A stretch of DNA of 64,000 nucleotides from Jeotgalicoccus psychrophilus DSM 19085 (lineage in GTDB: Bacteria; Bacillota; Bacilli; Staphylococcales; Salinicoccaceae). The stretch spans positions 372,001-436,000 of the forward strand of contig NZ_AUEF01000001.1 of the NCBI RefSeq assembly GCF_000425845.1, read 5' to 3'. The translations under genes and the position numbers were made by a program. Of this stretch, positions 1-8,621 are shown piece after piece (the first letter of the stretch is position 1; every line of letters starts with the position of its first letter). The notes under the pieces were generated by a model. It was not told where the DNA came from. It made no database searches and saw only the letters and a list, made by a program, of their open reading frames with translations.

Positions 1-762
1 TTTATATTCTATTTGTTCGTCTTTAGTCAGATTCTTATACTGGTTTACAAACTCAGCGTAACTTTTAACAACATCTTTCATCTCACCGAATTGTTTCATC
101 TCACCGTACTGAACCCAGACCGCTTTATTACAGAACTGTCTAATTTGACCTGTAGCATGAGATACAAAGAAAATAGTTTTACCCTGCTCCTGAAAATCGC
201 GCATACGGTCAATACACTTATTGGCGAACGTCTCATCCCCAACAGACAGCGCTTCATCTACAACTAAGATATCCGGGTCTGTGTGAATGGCGATTGCGAA
301 TCCAAGTCTCGATTTCATACCACTTGAATAATTTTTAATCGGCTGCTTTATAAATTCACCCAGTTCGCTGAATTGCAAAATGTCGTCGTAGCGTTCATCA
401 ATCTGCTTTTCTGTTAAGCCATGCATCAGACACTTAATCCGTATATTCTCTTCACCAGTCAATTCGGCATTGAGTCCGGCGCTAATCGCTATTAGAGATA
501 CTCTCCCATTAATGTTAATCTTCCCTTTTGAAGGTACTGTGGCCTCAGCAATTAAATCAGATAGCGTTGTCTTACCAGATCCGTTTAACCCTAATATACC
601 CACTGTGTCCCCTGCATTAACTTCAAAATCAATATCTCTTAATGCATAGAACGGTTTTGCCTTATATAATTTACCGAAAGTCAGCAGCGATAATATTTTT
701 GCGACCTTATTGCGGTTAATATCATAAATTTTAGAAACTTTATCAACTTTTACTTTATACAT
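1..762 (-). CDS. tagH: TagH, wall teichoic acid export ABC transporter ATPase (3' end outside window)
   Basis: ATPase that powers export of undecaprenol-linked wall teichoic acid across the membrane together with the permease TagG. Reading the minus strand from the ATG gives an ABC domain with Walker A GLNGSGKTT near residue 60, the signature YSSGMKSRLG near residue 145 and Walker B DILVVDEALSVGDE near residue 168, followed by an H-loop (FVSHA). These are typical of the TagH/polysaccharide-exporter subfamily. About 254 codons are visible and the frame runs off the left edge, so the last few residues and the stop are missing. It starts 12 bp after the tagG stop, so the two form one operon. A ribosome-binding site (AGAGGTGG) precedes the start. 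Confidence 0.93.
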   Translation of the reverse strand, partial: MYKVKVDKVSKIYDINRNKVAKILSLLTFGKLYKAKPFYALRDIDFEVNAGDTVGILGLNGSGKTTLSDLIAEATVPSKGKININGRVSLIAISAGLNAELTGEENIRIKCLMHGLTEKQIDERYDDILQFSELGEFIKQPIKNYSSGMKSRLGFAIAIHTDPDILVVDEALSVGDETFANKCIDRMRDFQEQGKTIFFVSHATGQIRQFCNKAVWVQYGEMKQFGEMKDVVKSYAEFVNQYKNLTKDEQIEYK

Positions 763-774
763 AATAATCCACCT

Positions 775-1584
775 CTATAGGTAATCAACCAGCCTGTCTT
801 TATATCTGTAATGAACCTGTACACCAACGAAGAATAAGAACAGCGTAATTGACCAGAAGAAAATATGGTCAGATGCGGTGCCGTAAAATGCCGGACCGTC
901 AAATATCAATGCATACCTGAATGTCATTAACAGATAAGCAAGCGGGTTAAACGCCATAATAGTTTCCATTAACGGCGGTCGTCCTGCCGGCTCCCAAAAT
1001 ATCGGTGTGATGAAGAAGAACATTCTCATTACGTTGGCCTGAATATTTTTAAAATCTCTTATGAGTATATTCACAGATGACATAATTAAAGCAATACTGT
1101 ATGTAAAAACAATAGTAGCAAACATAAAGTAAAACCAGACTAAATAATGTAATGGTTCTGAATAACCGTTAACGATACTGATAACGAGTACTATAAACGT
1201 CATAATCATAAACGTTACTACGTTGTTTGCCATCGACATTGAAAGCAGTACACTCGATGGGAATTTCATTTTAGTAACGAGACCTATTTGACTGCTGATA
1301 GCATTCGATGCTGCGTTAATACAACCAGAAATGAAGCCAAAGGCAAAAATACCCGTAATCAGGTAGACGAGGAATGGTACGTTCTGTACGTCTCCTCTGT
1401 CTCCTCTTAAACCGAGACCGAATATCACATAGAATACTCCCACTTGCGCTGCTGGCATTAATATTGCCCACAGTATACCCAGATAGTGGTTTGCATACTG
1501 CGCTTTTATATTGTAGAGACTTAACTTCCATATTAAATGAAGGTTCTCAAAGTTTTCTTTTAACAAAGCAAAGACATTTTTCAT
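775..1584 (-). CDS. tagG: TagG, wall teichoic acid export permease
   Basis: Membrane component of the teichoic acid flippase, an ABC-2 type permease. The 269-residue length equals that of staphylococcal TagG. The protein is very hydrophobic, with about six membrane segments, and begins with an amphipathic cytoplasmic stretch (LHLIWKLSLYNIKAQYANHYLG) that is characteristic of TagG/polysaccharide export permeases. The motif NILIRDFKNIQANVMR is the conserved cytoplasmic loop of this family. The start is ATG with GGAGC seven bases upstream. It is followed at once by tagH. In staphylococci glnR-glnA usually follow the upstream PLP-enzyme gene; here the teichoic acid pair occupies that place. Confidence 0.93.
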   Translation of the reverse strand: MKNVFALLKENFENLHLIWKLSLYNIKAQYANHYLGILWAILMPAAQVGVFYVIFGLGLRGDRGDVQNVPFLVYLITGIFAFGFISGCINAASNAISSQIGLVTKMKFPSSVLLSMSMANNVVTFMIMTFIVLVISIVNGYSEPLHYLVWFYFMFATIVFTYSIALIMSSVNILIRDFKNIQANVMRMFFFITPIFWEPAGRPPLMETIMAFNPLAYLLMTFRYALIFDGPAFYGTASDHIFFWSITLFLFFVGVQVHYRYKDRLVDYL

Positions 1585-1634
1585 TAGGTAAGCTCCAATT
1601 TATAATTTCGAAGTTAATTATACGCTTAATTTAA

Positions 1635-1665
1635 ATAAGTGTCACTATCGAATAGCGACACTTAT
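1635..1665 (-). terminator. Intrinsic terminator-like hairpin after the PLP-enzyme gene
   Basis: A 14-bp near-perfect stem (ATAAGTGTC.CTAT / ATAG.GACACTTAT) with a three-base loop lies 14 bp after the ynbB stop. The minus-strand 3' flank is T/A-rich (TTTAAATTAA) rather than a pure T run, so termination may be partial. It separates hflX-ynbB from tagGH. Confidence 0.6.
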
Positions 1666-1678
1666 GGTTCACAATTTA

Positions 1679-2941
1679 TTATAGCTCTATCATATTCTTC
1701 TCAGAGAGTTCCGTCAAAGACATTTCCAGCGCATATTTAACATGTTCAATATGCAGTCCGCCCTGAGCGTATACTGTATACGGTGGCCTAATTGGACCAT
1801 CCGCTGATAATTCCAGCGACGCGCCCTGGACAAACGTTCCTGCCGCCATAATCACAGGATTCTGATAGCCTGGAATTAAATCAGGAATCGGCATAAATCT
1901 TGCATTGACCGGACTCGCTTTTTGGATCATCTGAGTAAATGTAATCATTTCCTCTTCATTATTGAACGACACACTCTGGATTAAATCAGTACGAGGTTCT
2001 GTGTACTTCGGTGATGGTTTCATATTCAGCTGTTCAAAGACATAGCTCATTAACAGTGCACCGTTAATAGATTCCATTACAGTATGTGGCGCCATAAAGA
2101 AGCCCTGGTACATATCAGTCAGCGTATTCAGGCTCGCACCCATCTCTTTGCCGACGCCCGGTACTGTTAAACGGTAGCTGACGCGTTTTATGAGTTCTTC
2201 TCTACCTGCAACATAGCCGCCCATCTTAGCCAGGCCGCCGCCCGGGTTTTTGATTAACGAGCCTGCCATAATATCCGCACCCGCTTCAAGCGGTTCTCTA
2301 GTCTCAGCAAATTCACCGTAGCAGTTATCCACGAATATTATAATATTCGGGTGTTTTTCTTTGATTGTTTTTATAATTGCTTCTATCTCATCAATATTCA
2401 TCGATTTACGCGATGAGTATCCTCTGGAACGCTGAATGCCGATAATTTTAGTGTTCTCATTGATACTGTTTAATATTGCTTCTGTATCAAACTGATCATC
2501 TTTTAAATCAACTGTCTTAAACGTGACGCCCATTTCTTTCAGACTGCCAATATCATCTTCAGTATTGCCGATTACTTTCTCAAGCGTATCGTAAGGCTGC
2601 CCTGTAATATACACAAGCTCATCACCGTGTTTTAACAGGCTTAACAGCACCAGACTGATTGCATGTGTGCCTGAAATAATCTGCGTGCGTACAAGTGCGT
2701 CTTGTGCTTTAAACACATCCCTGTATATCTCTTCAAGCTTATCGCGGCCGACGTCATCATAGCCGTAGCCCGTCGTACCGCTGAAGTCGCTCTCTGTTAC
2801 AGAATGCTCTGTAAAGGCGGCCATCACCTTTTTAAAGTTTATATAAGCAATGTCTTTATTCTTTTTAAAATACGGCTGCAGTGTTTCTTCAGCCTCGTTC
2901 ATGATGTTTAAAATCTTGTCCTCATTAGTCACGCTCGTCAT
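1679..2941 (-). CDS. ynbB: YnbB-like PLP-dependent enzyme (methionine gamma-lyase / 'aluminium resistance' family)
   Basis: Fold-type I PLP enzyme of about 420 residues, in the family annotated as methionine gamma-lyase family or aluminium resistance protein (B. subtilis YnbB). The expected Schiff-base lysine is K231 in the motif GSLIKNPGGG. Upstream are the cofactor-binding segments SGTHAISL and FVDNCYGEF. The substrate of the family is not firmly established, so lyase activity is inference. It follows hflX with a 17-bp overlap, as in bacilli and staphylococci, indicating co-transcription. The ATG used here lies very close to an AAGG motif; the in-frame GTG nine bases further on (position 2932) would have better spacing and is an alternative start. 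Confidence 0.88.
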   Translation of the reverse strand: MTSVTNEDKILNIMNEAEETLQPYFKKNKDIAYINFKKVMAAFTEHSVTESDFSGTTGYGYDDVGRDKLEEIYRDVFKAQDALVRTQIISGTHAISLVLLSLLKHGDELVYITGQPYDTLEKVIGNTEDDIGSLKEMGVTFKTVDLKDDQFDTEAILNSINENTKIIGIQRSRGYSSRKSMNIDEIEAIIKTIKEKHPNIIIFVDNCYGEFAETREPLEAGADIMAGSLIKNPGGGLAKMGGYVAGREELIKRVSYRLTVPGVGKEMGASLNTLTDMYQGFFMAPHTVMESINGALLMSYVFEQLNMKPSPKYTEPRTDLIQSVSFNNEEEMITFTQMIQKASPVNARFMPIPDLIPGYQNPVIMAAGTFVQGASLELSADGPIRPPYTVYAQGGLHIEHVKYALEMSLTELSEKNMIEL

Positions 2942-4163
2942 CCTTATCTACTATACGTTTTACAAAATTACCTGCAGGTTCAAACCCGCTGATTTTAACT
3001 TTCTCATCATCTATATCAACAGTCTTAACGATTGTCTGTCTCTTCAAACTGTAAAGCTTATCCTGTCTTCTCAATGGTATCGACGTATTATATGCATCAA
3101 AAGACTTTACCATAAAGTTTTCTATCTCCATTAATATATCCTGTGCCGGCATGTTCATATTTACAAACTTATGCGGCTTCATCGGCAAGAGTCGTTTCTT
3201 ATTATTTAAATCTGTTTTATTAAACAGTATCAGCTGCGGTATTTCCTTCATACTGAGTGAATCGATTAAATCCAGCACCGTATCGTACTGACTCACAATA
3301 TCTGGTGCATTATTATCAATGACGTGAATGATAAAATCACTGTCCGCCGCTTCTTCCAGCGTTGATTTAAAACTCTCTATTAATGTTGTCGGCAGTTTTT
3401 GAATAAAACCAACGGTATCCGATATTATACACTGAAATCCTGACGGTAAAACCATTTCTCTTGTTAAGGGATCCAGTGTCGCAAACAGTTTGTCCTCCTG
3501 CAGCGTGCCTGCATTCGTCAGTTTGTTAAACAGCGTTGACTTGCCTGCGTTCGTATAGCCGATTATCGACACTTTCGTCACTTGGTTCGAACGTCGTTTA
3601 TCACGGTATCTTAAACGGTGGTCTTCAATGACATGCAGCTGCTTTTTTATATCACTGATCCGCGAGTTAATATGACGACGGTCCGTTTCCAGCTTCGTCT
3701 CACCTGGACCTCTCGTACCAATACCTGCTCCCAGTCTCGAAAGATTAATACCCTGACCTTTTAAGCGGGGCACTAAATACTCAAGCTGAGCCAGCTCCAC
3801 TTGCAGCTGACCTGCTTTAGATTGTGCTCTCAGACTGAATATATCAAGAATGACCTGTGTACGGTCAATAACATTCGTATCCATAATTTCTTCTATTCTG
3901 CGGTTCTGGCTTGCCAGTATTTCATCATTGATTATGCAATAGTCAATATCCTCATACTGCATCTTTACTTCTTCTAAAAAGCCGCTTCCCACATAACTCT
4001 TTCTGTCTATCGATGTACGGTTTTGAATATGCGTGCCGATAATCTCTATTCCTATCGATTCGCTGAGCTCTTTAAGCTCTCTGACTTCCGACTCCACATC
4101 TTTATTTTGTTTCGTGTTCGTCGCAAGAATTACTCCGGTATGTGTCAAATCCATGACAAACAC
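2925..4163 (-). CDS. hflX: HflX, ribosome-associated GTPase
   Basis: TRAFAC-class GTPase that binds the 50S subunit and splits stalled or hibernating 70S ribosomes under stress. The N-terminal HflX domain carries the glycine-rich stretch RLGAGIGTRGPGETKLETD, followed by a coiled-coil region. The G domain has G1 GYTNAGKST (near residue 205), G3 DTVGF and G4 NKTD. At 412 residues it matches the family. It is divergent from the gpx gene, and its 3' end overlaps the next gene. The position beside hfq/gpx is conserved in staphylococci. Confidence 0.96.
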   Translation of the reverse strand: MFVMDLTHTGVILATNTKQNKDVESEVRELKELSESIGIEIIGTHIQNRTSIDRKSYVGSGFLEEVKMQYEDIDYCIINDEILASQNRRIEEIMDTNVIDRTQVILDIFSLRAQSKAGQLQVELAQLEYLVPRLKGQGINLSRLGAGIGTRGPGETKLETDRRHINSRISDIKKQLHVIEDHRLRYRDKRRSNQVTKVSIIGYTNAGKSTLFNKLTNAGTLQEDKLFATLDPLTREMVLPSGFQCIISDTVGFIQKLPTTLIESFKSTLEEAADSDFIIHVIDNNAPDIVSQYDTVLDLIDSLSMKEIPQLILFNKTDLNNKKRLLPMKPHKFVNMNMPAQDILMEIENFMVKSFDAYNTSIPLRRQDKLYSLKRQTIVKTVDIDDEKVKISGFEPAGNFVKRIVDKDDERD

Positions 4164-4270
4164 CTCCAGTTTCTTTGTTTAATATTACAATATCATGTTT
4201 CAACTATATTAATAAGGCTATATTATAATAACCAATATTATGCAAAGTGACCAGGAAAGGAGGATCATAG

Positions 4271-4756
4271 ATGAAAACAACATTTTATGATCTCTCTGCA
4301 CAGGATGCAGACGGCGACCATATACAGATGCAGGATTTAAAAGGAAAAGTAATACTGATCGTTAATACAGCAAGTGAGTGCGGTTTTAACAACCAGCTCC
4401 ATGAGCTTGAAAAACTATATAAAAAATACCATGATATCGGTCTTGAAATTCTGGCTTTCCCGTCCAATAACTTTATGAATCAGGAACCCTGTTCAGCGAC
4501 TGAAGCACGTGACTTATACAGCGAGCAGCACGGCGTGTCATATACCGTGATGGAGAAGATAGATGTTAAAGGCGAGAATATTCATCCGCTATTTAAATAC
4601 TTAACTGAAGGTAAATCCGGCTTAATTACTAATTCGATTAAGTGGAACTTCACTAAGTTTCTAGTTACCCGTGAAGGTAAAGTAGCTAAACGTTATGCAC
4701 CGCAAAAATCACCGCTTGATGTTGAAGATGATATCAAAAAATATTTAGCAGGTTAA
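4271..4756 (+). CDS. bsaA: Glutathione peroxidase-family (thiol peroxidase) protein with altered active site
   Basis: GPx-fold peroxidase of 161 residues, the counterpart of staphylococcal BsaA. The peroxidatic cysteine is C37 in TASECGFNNQ, and the downstream WNF motif (W125, N126) is present. Two usual features differ. The canonical FPCNQFGxQEP block reads FPSNNFMNQEP, so the catalytic-tetrad Gln is N67 and the adjacent Cys is S65. The resolving Cys normally found in the following helix is absent, while a new Cys (C74) lies in QEPCS. In Gram-positives these enzymes usually take electrons from thioredoxin or bacillithiol-type thiols rather than glutathione; that is family knowledge, not seen here. 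A strong ribosome-binding site (GGAAAGGAGG) precedes the ATG. It is convergent with hfq. Confidence 0.9.
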   Translation: MKTTFYDLSAQDADGDHIQMQDLKGKVILIVNTASECGFNNQLHELEKLYKKYHDIGLEILAFPSNNFMNQEPCSATEARDLYSEQHGVSYTVMEKIDVKGENIHPLFKYLTEGKSGLITNSIKWNFTKFLVTREGKVAKRYAPQKSPLDVEDDIKKYLAG

Positions 4757-4760
4757 ATTC

Positions 4761-4792
4761 AAAACAGCCGGACATAATGTCCGGCTGTTTTT
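4761..4792. terminator. Bidirectional intrinsic terminator between gpx and hfq
   Basis: A near-perfect inverted repeat (ACAGCCGGACAT / ATGTCCGGCTGT) flanked by A4 on one side and T5 on the other. It lies in the 37-bp gap between two convergent genes, so it can stop transcription from both directions. Confidence 0.9.
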
Positions 4793-4793
4793 C

Positions 4794-4982
4794 TTATGCA
4801 CGTATAAAAGTACTGATTGCATGCTTATATATAATTTGAACTTTACCTTCTGAATCAAGTTCAACGACGTACTTATCATAGTCGCTGATTTTCCCCTGTA
4901 ATTGGAAACCGTTCATTAAAAACACTGTGATTTCCTTCCCTGATTCTTTGTACTCCCCTAAAAACGAATCTTGCAAATTCAT
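4794..4982 (-). CDS. hfq: Hfq, RNA chaperone
   Basis: Hexameric Sm-like RNA chaperone, only 62 residues, shorter than B. subtilis (73) or S. aureus (77) Hfq because the C-terminal tail after the Sm fold is missing. The Sm1 region (TVFLMNGFQLQGKISDYDKYVV) and the Sm2 motif YKHAIS are intact. The ATG directly abuts the miaA stop codon, with AAGGGGAG as ribosome-binding site inside miaA, so translation is probably coupled. It is the last gene of the mutS-mutL-hydrolase-miaA-hfq run and ends at a bidirectional terminator. Confidence 0.95.
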   Translation of the reverse strand: MNLQDSFLGEYKESGKEITVFLMNGFQLQGKISDYDKYVVELDSEGKVQIIYKHAISTFIRA

Positions 4983-5891
4983 TTAATTCTCCCCTTTTGT
5001 TTGTAAGAATTGATATATATCCGAAAAGATTATATCTGAGTTTGACTGTGCGATATCATACCAGTGTATATCCAGCTGATTACGGAAAAAAGTCAGCTGC
5101 CGTTTTGCATACTGCCGTGAATGTGCCTGAATGCGCTCCATCACGTCCGGTAATGCAGCTTCCCCTTTGAAGTACGGCAGAAATTCTTTATACCCGATTG
5201 CCTGTCCGGCTGTCTTTGACAGTCCGGTATTTTGAAGTTCGGTTACTTCTTCTAGGAGTCCCGCTTCAAACATTTCGACCACCCGTTTATTAATCCGGTC
5301 GTATATCACACTTCTGTCAGCTGTTAAGCCTATTAAGAATGTATCATATTTCGCCTTTTGTGTATACGCTTTCTTTTCTGTTATATCAAGCTTTGCCTTT
5401 ACAATCTGACGAATAATTTTCTTATGATTATTCGGATGAATATCACTGTCCGGCATAATTTTAAGGAGTTCAGCGAACAGTTCTTCATCATTCAGCTGCT
5501 CGTACTCTTTCGTTAAACGGTCGATATCCGCCTGATTTTCTTCATTGAATTCGTATCCTTCAATCAGCGCTTTAATATAATGTCCGGTACCGCCGGCAAT
5601 CATCGGCAGTTTGCCCCGTGATTCTATATCTTTCACGAGGTATTCAACCTGTGCTTGAAAGTCTGATACTGAAAAAGTTTCATCAGGATTTAGAATATCA
5701 ATCATATGATGCGGAACATTCTCCATTTCAGCTGCAGTGATTTTACCTGTGCCGATATCCATGCTTCTATACACCTGCATCGAATCACCGCTGATAATCT
5801 CAGCATTAAATTTTTTGGCAATATCGATCGATAACGATGTTTTGCCGATTGCTGTCGGACCGACTAAAATAAGTAATTTACTTTTCAACAT
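4983..5891 (-). CDS. miaA: MiaA, tRNA dimethylallyltransferase
   Basis: Transfers a dimethylallyl group to N6 of A37 in tRNAs reading UNN codons (i6A37). The P-loop GPTAIGKTS is at the N terminus, followed by the DMAPP/tRNA-binding signatures SGDSMQVYRSMDIGTGK and GGTGHYIKALIEG. Length 302 residues, typical. It overlaps the upstream hydrolase gene by 14 bp. Its usual partner miaB, which adds the 2-methylthio group, is not found at its normal neighbouring position in this window. Confidence 0.97.
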   Translation of the reverse strand: MLKSKLLILVGPTAIGKTSLSIDIAKKFNAEIISGDSMQVYRSMDIGTGKITAAEMENVPHHMIDILNPDETFSVSDFQAQVEYLVKDIESRGKLPMIAGGTGHYIKALIEGYEFNEENQADIDRLTKEYEQLNDEELFAELLKIMPDSDIHPNNHKKIIRQIVKAKLDITEKKAYTQKAKYDTFLIGLTADRSVIYDRINKRVVEMFEAGLLEEVTELQNTGLSKTAGQAIGYKEFLPYFKGEAALPDVMERIQAHSRQYAKRQLTFFRNQLDIHWYDIAQSNSDIIFSDIYQFLQTKGEN

Positions 5892-6762
5892 ATTTCTCCA
5901 CCCATCTCACGATGTTTGAATATACTGCGCCTCTGTTTTCTTCAAACAGTACTTCATGACGGGCATTCGGTACAAGTTCCACTTCTACATTTGTAAACTG
6001 CCGCCCGAGCCGCCAGTTCAAAATTTCATAATCCCTGCCGAAATGCGAAAATGGATCATCCGCACCGCCGATTAATAAGTAAGGGATATCTTTGTAATTT
6101 TTAAGACACTTTGAAGAATCAACGTAGCGGACGTTTTTCAGTATTTCAGCAAATGCTTTGACGCTCATGCGCTGACCGGCATGCGGGTCTGTATTATACG
6201 CCAGAATGTGCTGATCATCCGCAGACAGCCAGCGGTTTTTAATCGTGCCTTTAAAGTTTCCGTCGTAGCCGAGAAATGACATTTTGTTAATAAGACGCGA
6301 CTTCGTTCCCGGAATCAGTTTTGACAGCGCCTGGATAAAAGCATTTGCCACTGTATCCGAGAACCTGACCTTGCTGCCCGTACCGACAATAATTCCTGCA
6401 TCATATATATTCTCTTCCAGCAGTCTTCTTAAGAGGATTGAACCCATTGAATGGCCAAGCCCGATATGCGGAATATCCTCGGGCATTGCCGTGCTGACAA
6501 TCTTTGCATCTTCAAGCAGTTCATCGAACGAATTAAAATGCCCGAGATTACTCAGCTTTTCTTCAGCACCATGTCCTCTGTGATTATGAATCACGCAGTG
6601 AATATCATTTAAGGCAAGGTACATACAAAACTCTTTGTACCTCGCTTTATGATCAGCCATACCATGCAGAATCTGGATACTCGCCTTCGGACGTTCTGGC
6701 ATGTAATGCGTTACTGAAATATTCCTTTCCTTATTTCTCATCGTACGGTTTAAAATCTTCAA
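5878..6762 (-). CDS. Alpha/beta hydrolase, lysophospholipase / monoacylglycerol lipase-like
   Basis: Serine hydrolase of the Hydrolase_4 (lysophospholipase) type, 294 residues. The nucleophile elbow is GLGHSMGS (Ser near residue 110), the oxyanion-side motif is HGMADHKARY, and acid and base candidates are the Asp in GGADDPFS and the His in NARHEVLFE. No signal peptide is apparent, so it is probably cytosolic. It sits between mutL and miaA, overlapping the latter. A similar hydrolase lies before miaA in staphylococci. The start is TTG behind AGGGGGTC; an in-frame ATG seven codons further on is an alternative. The natural substrate is unknown. Confidence 0.85.
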   Translation of the reverse strand: MKILNRTMRNKERNISVTHYMPERPKASIQILHGMADHKARYKEFCMYLALNDIHCVIHNHRGHGAEEKLSNLGHFNSFDELLEDAKIVSTAMPEDIPHIGLGHSMGSILLRRLLEENIYDAGIIVGTGSKVRFSDTVANAFIQALSKLIPGTKSRLINKMSFLGYDGNFKGTIKNRWLSADDQHILAYNTDPHAGQRMSVKAFAEILKNVRYVDSSKCLKNYKDIPYLLIGGADDPFSHFGRDYEILNWRLGRQFTNVEVELVPNARHEVLFEENRGAVYSNIVRWVEKYVEK

Positions 6763-6773
6763 TTCAAGACCCC

Positions 6774-8618
6774 CTACTTCATTATTCGGTTGAACAATCG
6801 TTCGATTTCATAAGTCGTCATATGAATAATTACCGGCCGCCCGTGTGGACACGTGTACGGCGAATGACATTTTCCGAGCTCTGTCAGCAGCGCGTCCATC
6901 TGGTTTTTATCGAGATAATGATTTGCTTTGATCGACTGCTTGCAGCTCATCATAATAGACATTTCCTCACGATACTTATTTACATCGAAGTGATCTGTCT
7001 GTGAGATAAACTCGATTAAATCATTGATATCCTCTTCCGGATTATTTGCTTTAATCCATGATGGATAACGGGATACCGTGTATTGCTTAATGCCGCTTTT
7101 TTCGATATCAAAACCGATTTCCTGCAGTTCAGTGAGTTTTTCATCGATTGTAATGACATCATCAAAGCTGAACTCAAACGTATACGGAATTAACAGCGGA
7201 ATGCCGTCATCTTCTTTAATAATGTTCCGATAAATATATTCGTACTTGATGCGCTCCTGTGCTGCATGCTGGTCCATTAAATACATGCCGGTTTCATTCT
7301 GCATAATAATATATGTGCCGTGCAGCTGGCCGATAATTTCCAAATACGGCAGCTTTTCTTTTTCCGGCAGCGGTTCGTGTTCTACGAAGGCCGGTATATC
7401 TTTTGGTTTAGCCTGCTGCTGAACCGGTGCGTCCTGTTTAAACGGATTGGTATATTGTTGTTGCGGTTGACTAGATTTCTCTGTTTCTTTAAACGGCGTG
7501 CGCTGCTGTCGTGCCGGCGGTTCATACGTATTAATATGCTCTCTGATCTGTTCATGGCGCTCCGAAAAATCCATTGCCGGCTGTTCAACTTTTTCAGCTT
7601 TTGGTTTTTTATGCTCTACTTCAGGAATCAGTTCTGTTTCCATCAGTGCTTCTTTAACCGCTGCTTCAGCGAGCTTTAATAATTCCGTCTCTTTTGACAA
7701 CTTTACTTCCACTTTTGACGGATGCACGTTTACATCGATCAGTTTCGGATCCATCGTAATATTTAAAAATGCCAGCGGATATTTATCTCTCGGCTGCAGC
7801 GTATGATAAGCGTTAATAATACTCTGAGACAGTTTAAAGTGGCGAACATGCCGGTTGTTAATACTCAGGTTAATATAGTTACGGTTGCTGCGTGTGACTT
7901 CAGGTCTCACGATATAACCGCTGATTTTATAGTCCGGGCTTTCGGCACTCACTGGAAGTGTGTTAGCAGACACCTGAATGCCGTAAAGAATATTAATTAC
8001 TTCTTTTAAATTGCCGTTGCCTGTCGTTTTAAAACGGTCTTTACCGTCAAACGCGAGACGGAAACTGACTTCAGGATAATTCAGCGCCATCCGCTGCATA
8101 ATATCGATAATCTTTCCCGCTTCCGTACGCAGGTTTTTAATATATTTTAAGCGGGCAGGTGTATTAAAGAATAAATCTTCAATTTCAATGATTGTCCCGC
8201 GGCGTTCATGCCAGACGGTATCCTCATCGTATTTCCCGCCGCTGTATACAATTTTGAACGGGGTCGAATTATTTCGCATACTTTCCAAGGTCACTTTCGA
8301 TACTGCACCGATACTGGCAAGTGCTTCCCCGCGGAAACCGAGTGAGCGTATTTCGAACAGTTCGTAGGCCGTATCGATTTTACTCGTCGCATGACGTTCA
8401 AATAAGAGCGTGCGGTCTTCATAATCAATGCCGTGGCCGTTGTCGACCACTTTAATCGATTCCATACCGCTGTTTACGATAAATACTTCGATGACCGTTG
8501 AGTGAGCGTCTAGCGAGTTTTCAACAATCTCCTTGACGATTGAACTTGGACGCTCGACGACCTCGCCTGCCGCTATTTTATTTTGTATATGAGCGGGCAA
8601 TACGTGAATCTGTCCCAT
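6774..8618 (-). CDS. mutL: MutL, DNA mismatch repair endonuclease
   Basis: Mismatch repair protein that couples MutS recognition to strand incision. The GHKL ATPase motifs are intact: ENSLDA, DNGHGI, the TSKI/GFRGEALASI segment and NTPAR. After a charged, Gln/Pro-rich linker (about residues 345-410), the C-terminal domain carries the endonuclease motif DQHAAQERIKYE, plus CKQSIKA and CPHGRP. It is therefore a nicking MutL, as in methyl-independent Gram-positive repair. Length 614 residues. It lies 3 bp after the mutS stop, so the two are co-transcribed and probably translationally coupled. Confidence 0.98.
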   Translation of the reverse strand: MGQIHVLPAHIQNKIAAGEVVERPSSIVKEIVENSLDAHSTVIEVFIVNSGMESIKVVDNGHGIDYEDRTLLFERHATSKIDTAYELFEIRSLGFRGEALASIGAVSKVTLESMRNNSTPFKIVYSGGKYDEDTVWHERRGTIIEIEDLFFNTPARLKYIKNLRTEAGKIIDIMQRMALNYPEVSFRLAFDGKDRFKTTGNGNLKEVINILYGIQVSANTLPVSAESPDYKISGYIVRPEVTRSNRNYINLSINNRHVRHFKLSQSIINAYHTLQPRDKYPLAFLNITMDPKLIDVNVHPSKVEVKLSKETELLKLAEAAVKEALMETELIPEVEHKKPKAEKVEQPAMDFSERHEQIREHINTYEPPARQQRTPFKETEKSSQPQQQYTNPFKQDAPVQQQAKPKDIPAFVEHEPLPEKEKLPYLEIIGQLHGTYIIMQNETGMYLMDQHAAQERIKYEYIYRNIIKEDDGIPLLIPYTFEFSFDDVITIDEKLTELQEIGFDIEKSGIKQYTVSRYPSWIKANNPEEDINDLIEFISQTDHFDVNKYREEMSIMMSCKQSIKANHYLDKNQMDALLTELGKCHSPYTCPHGRPVIIHMTTYEIERLFNRIMK

Positions 8619-8621
8619 GTT

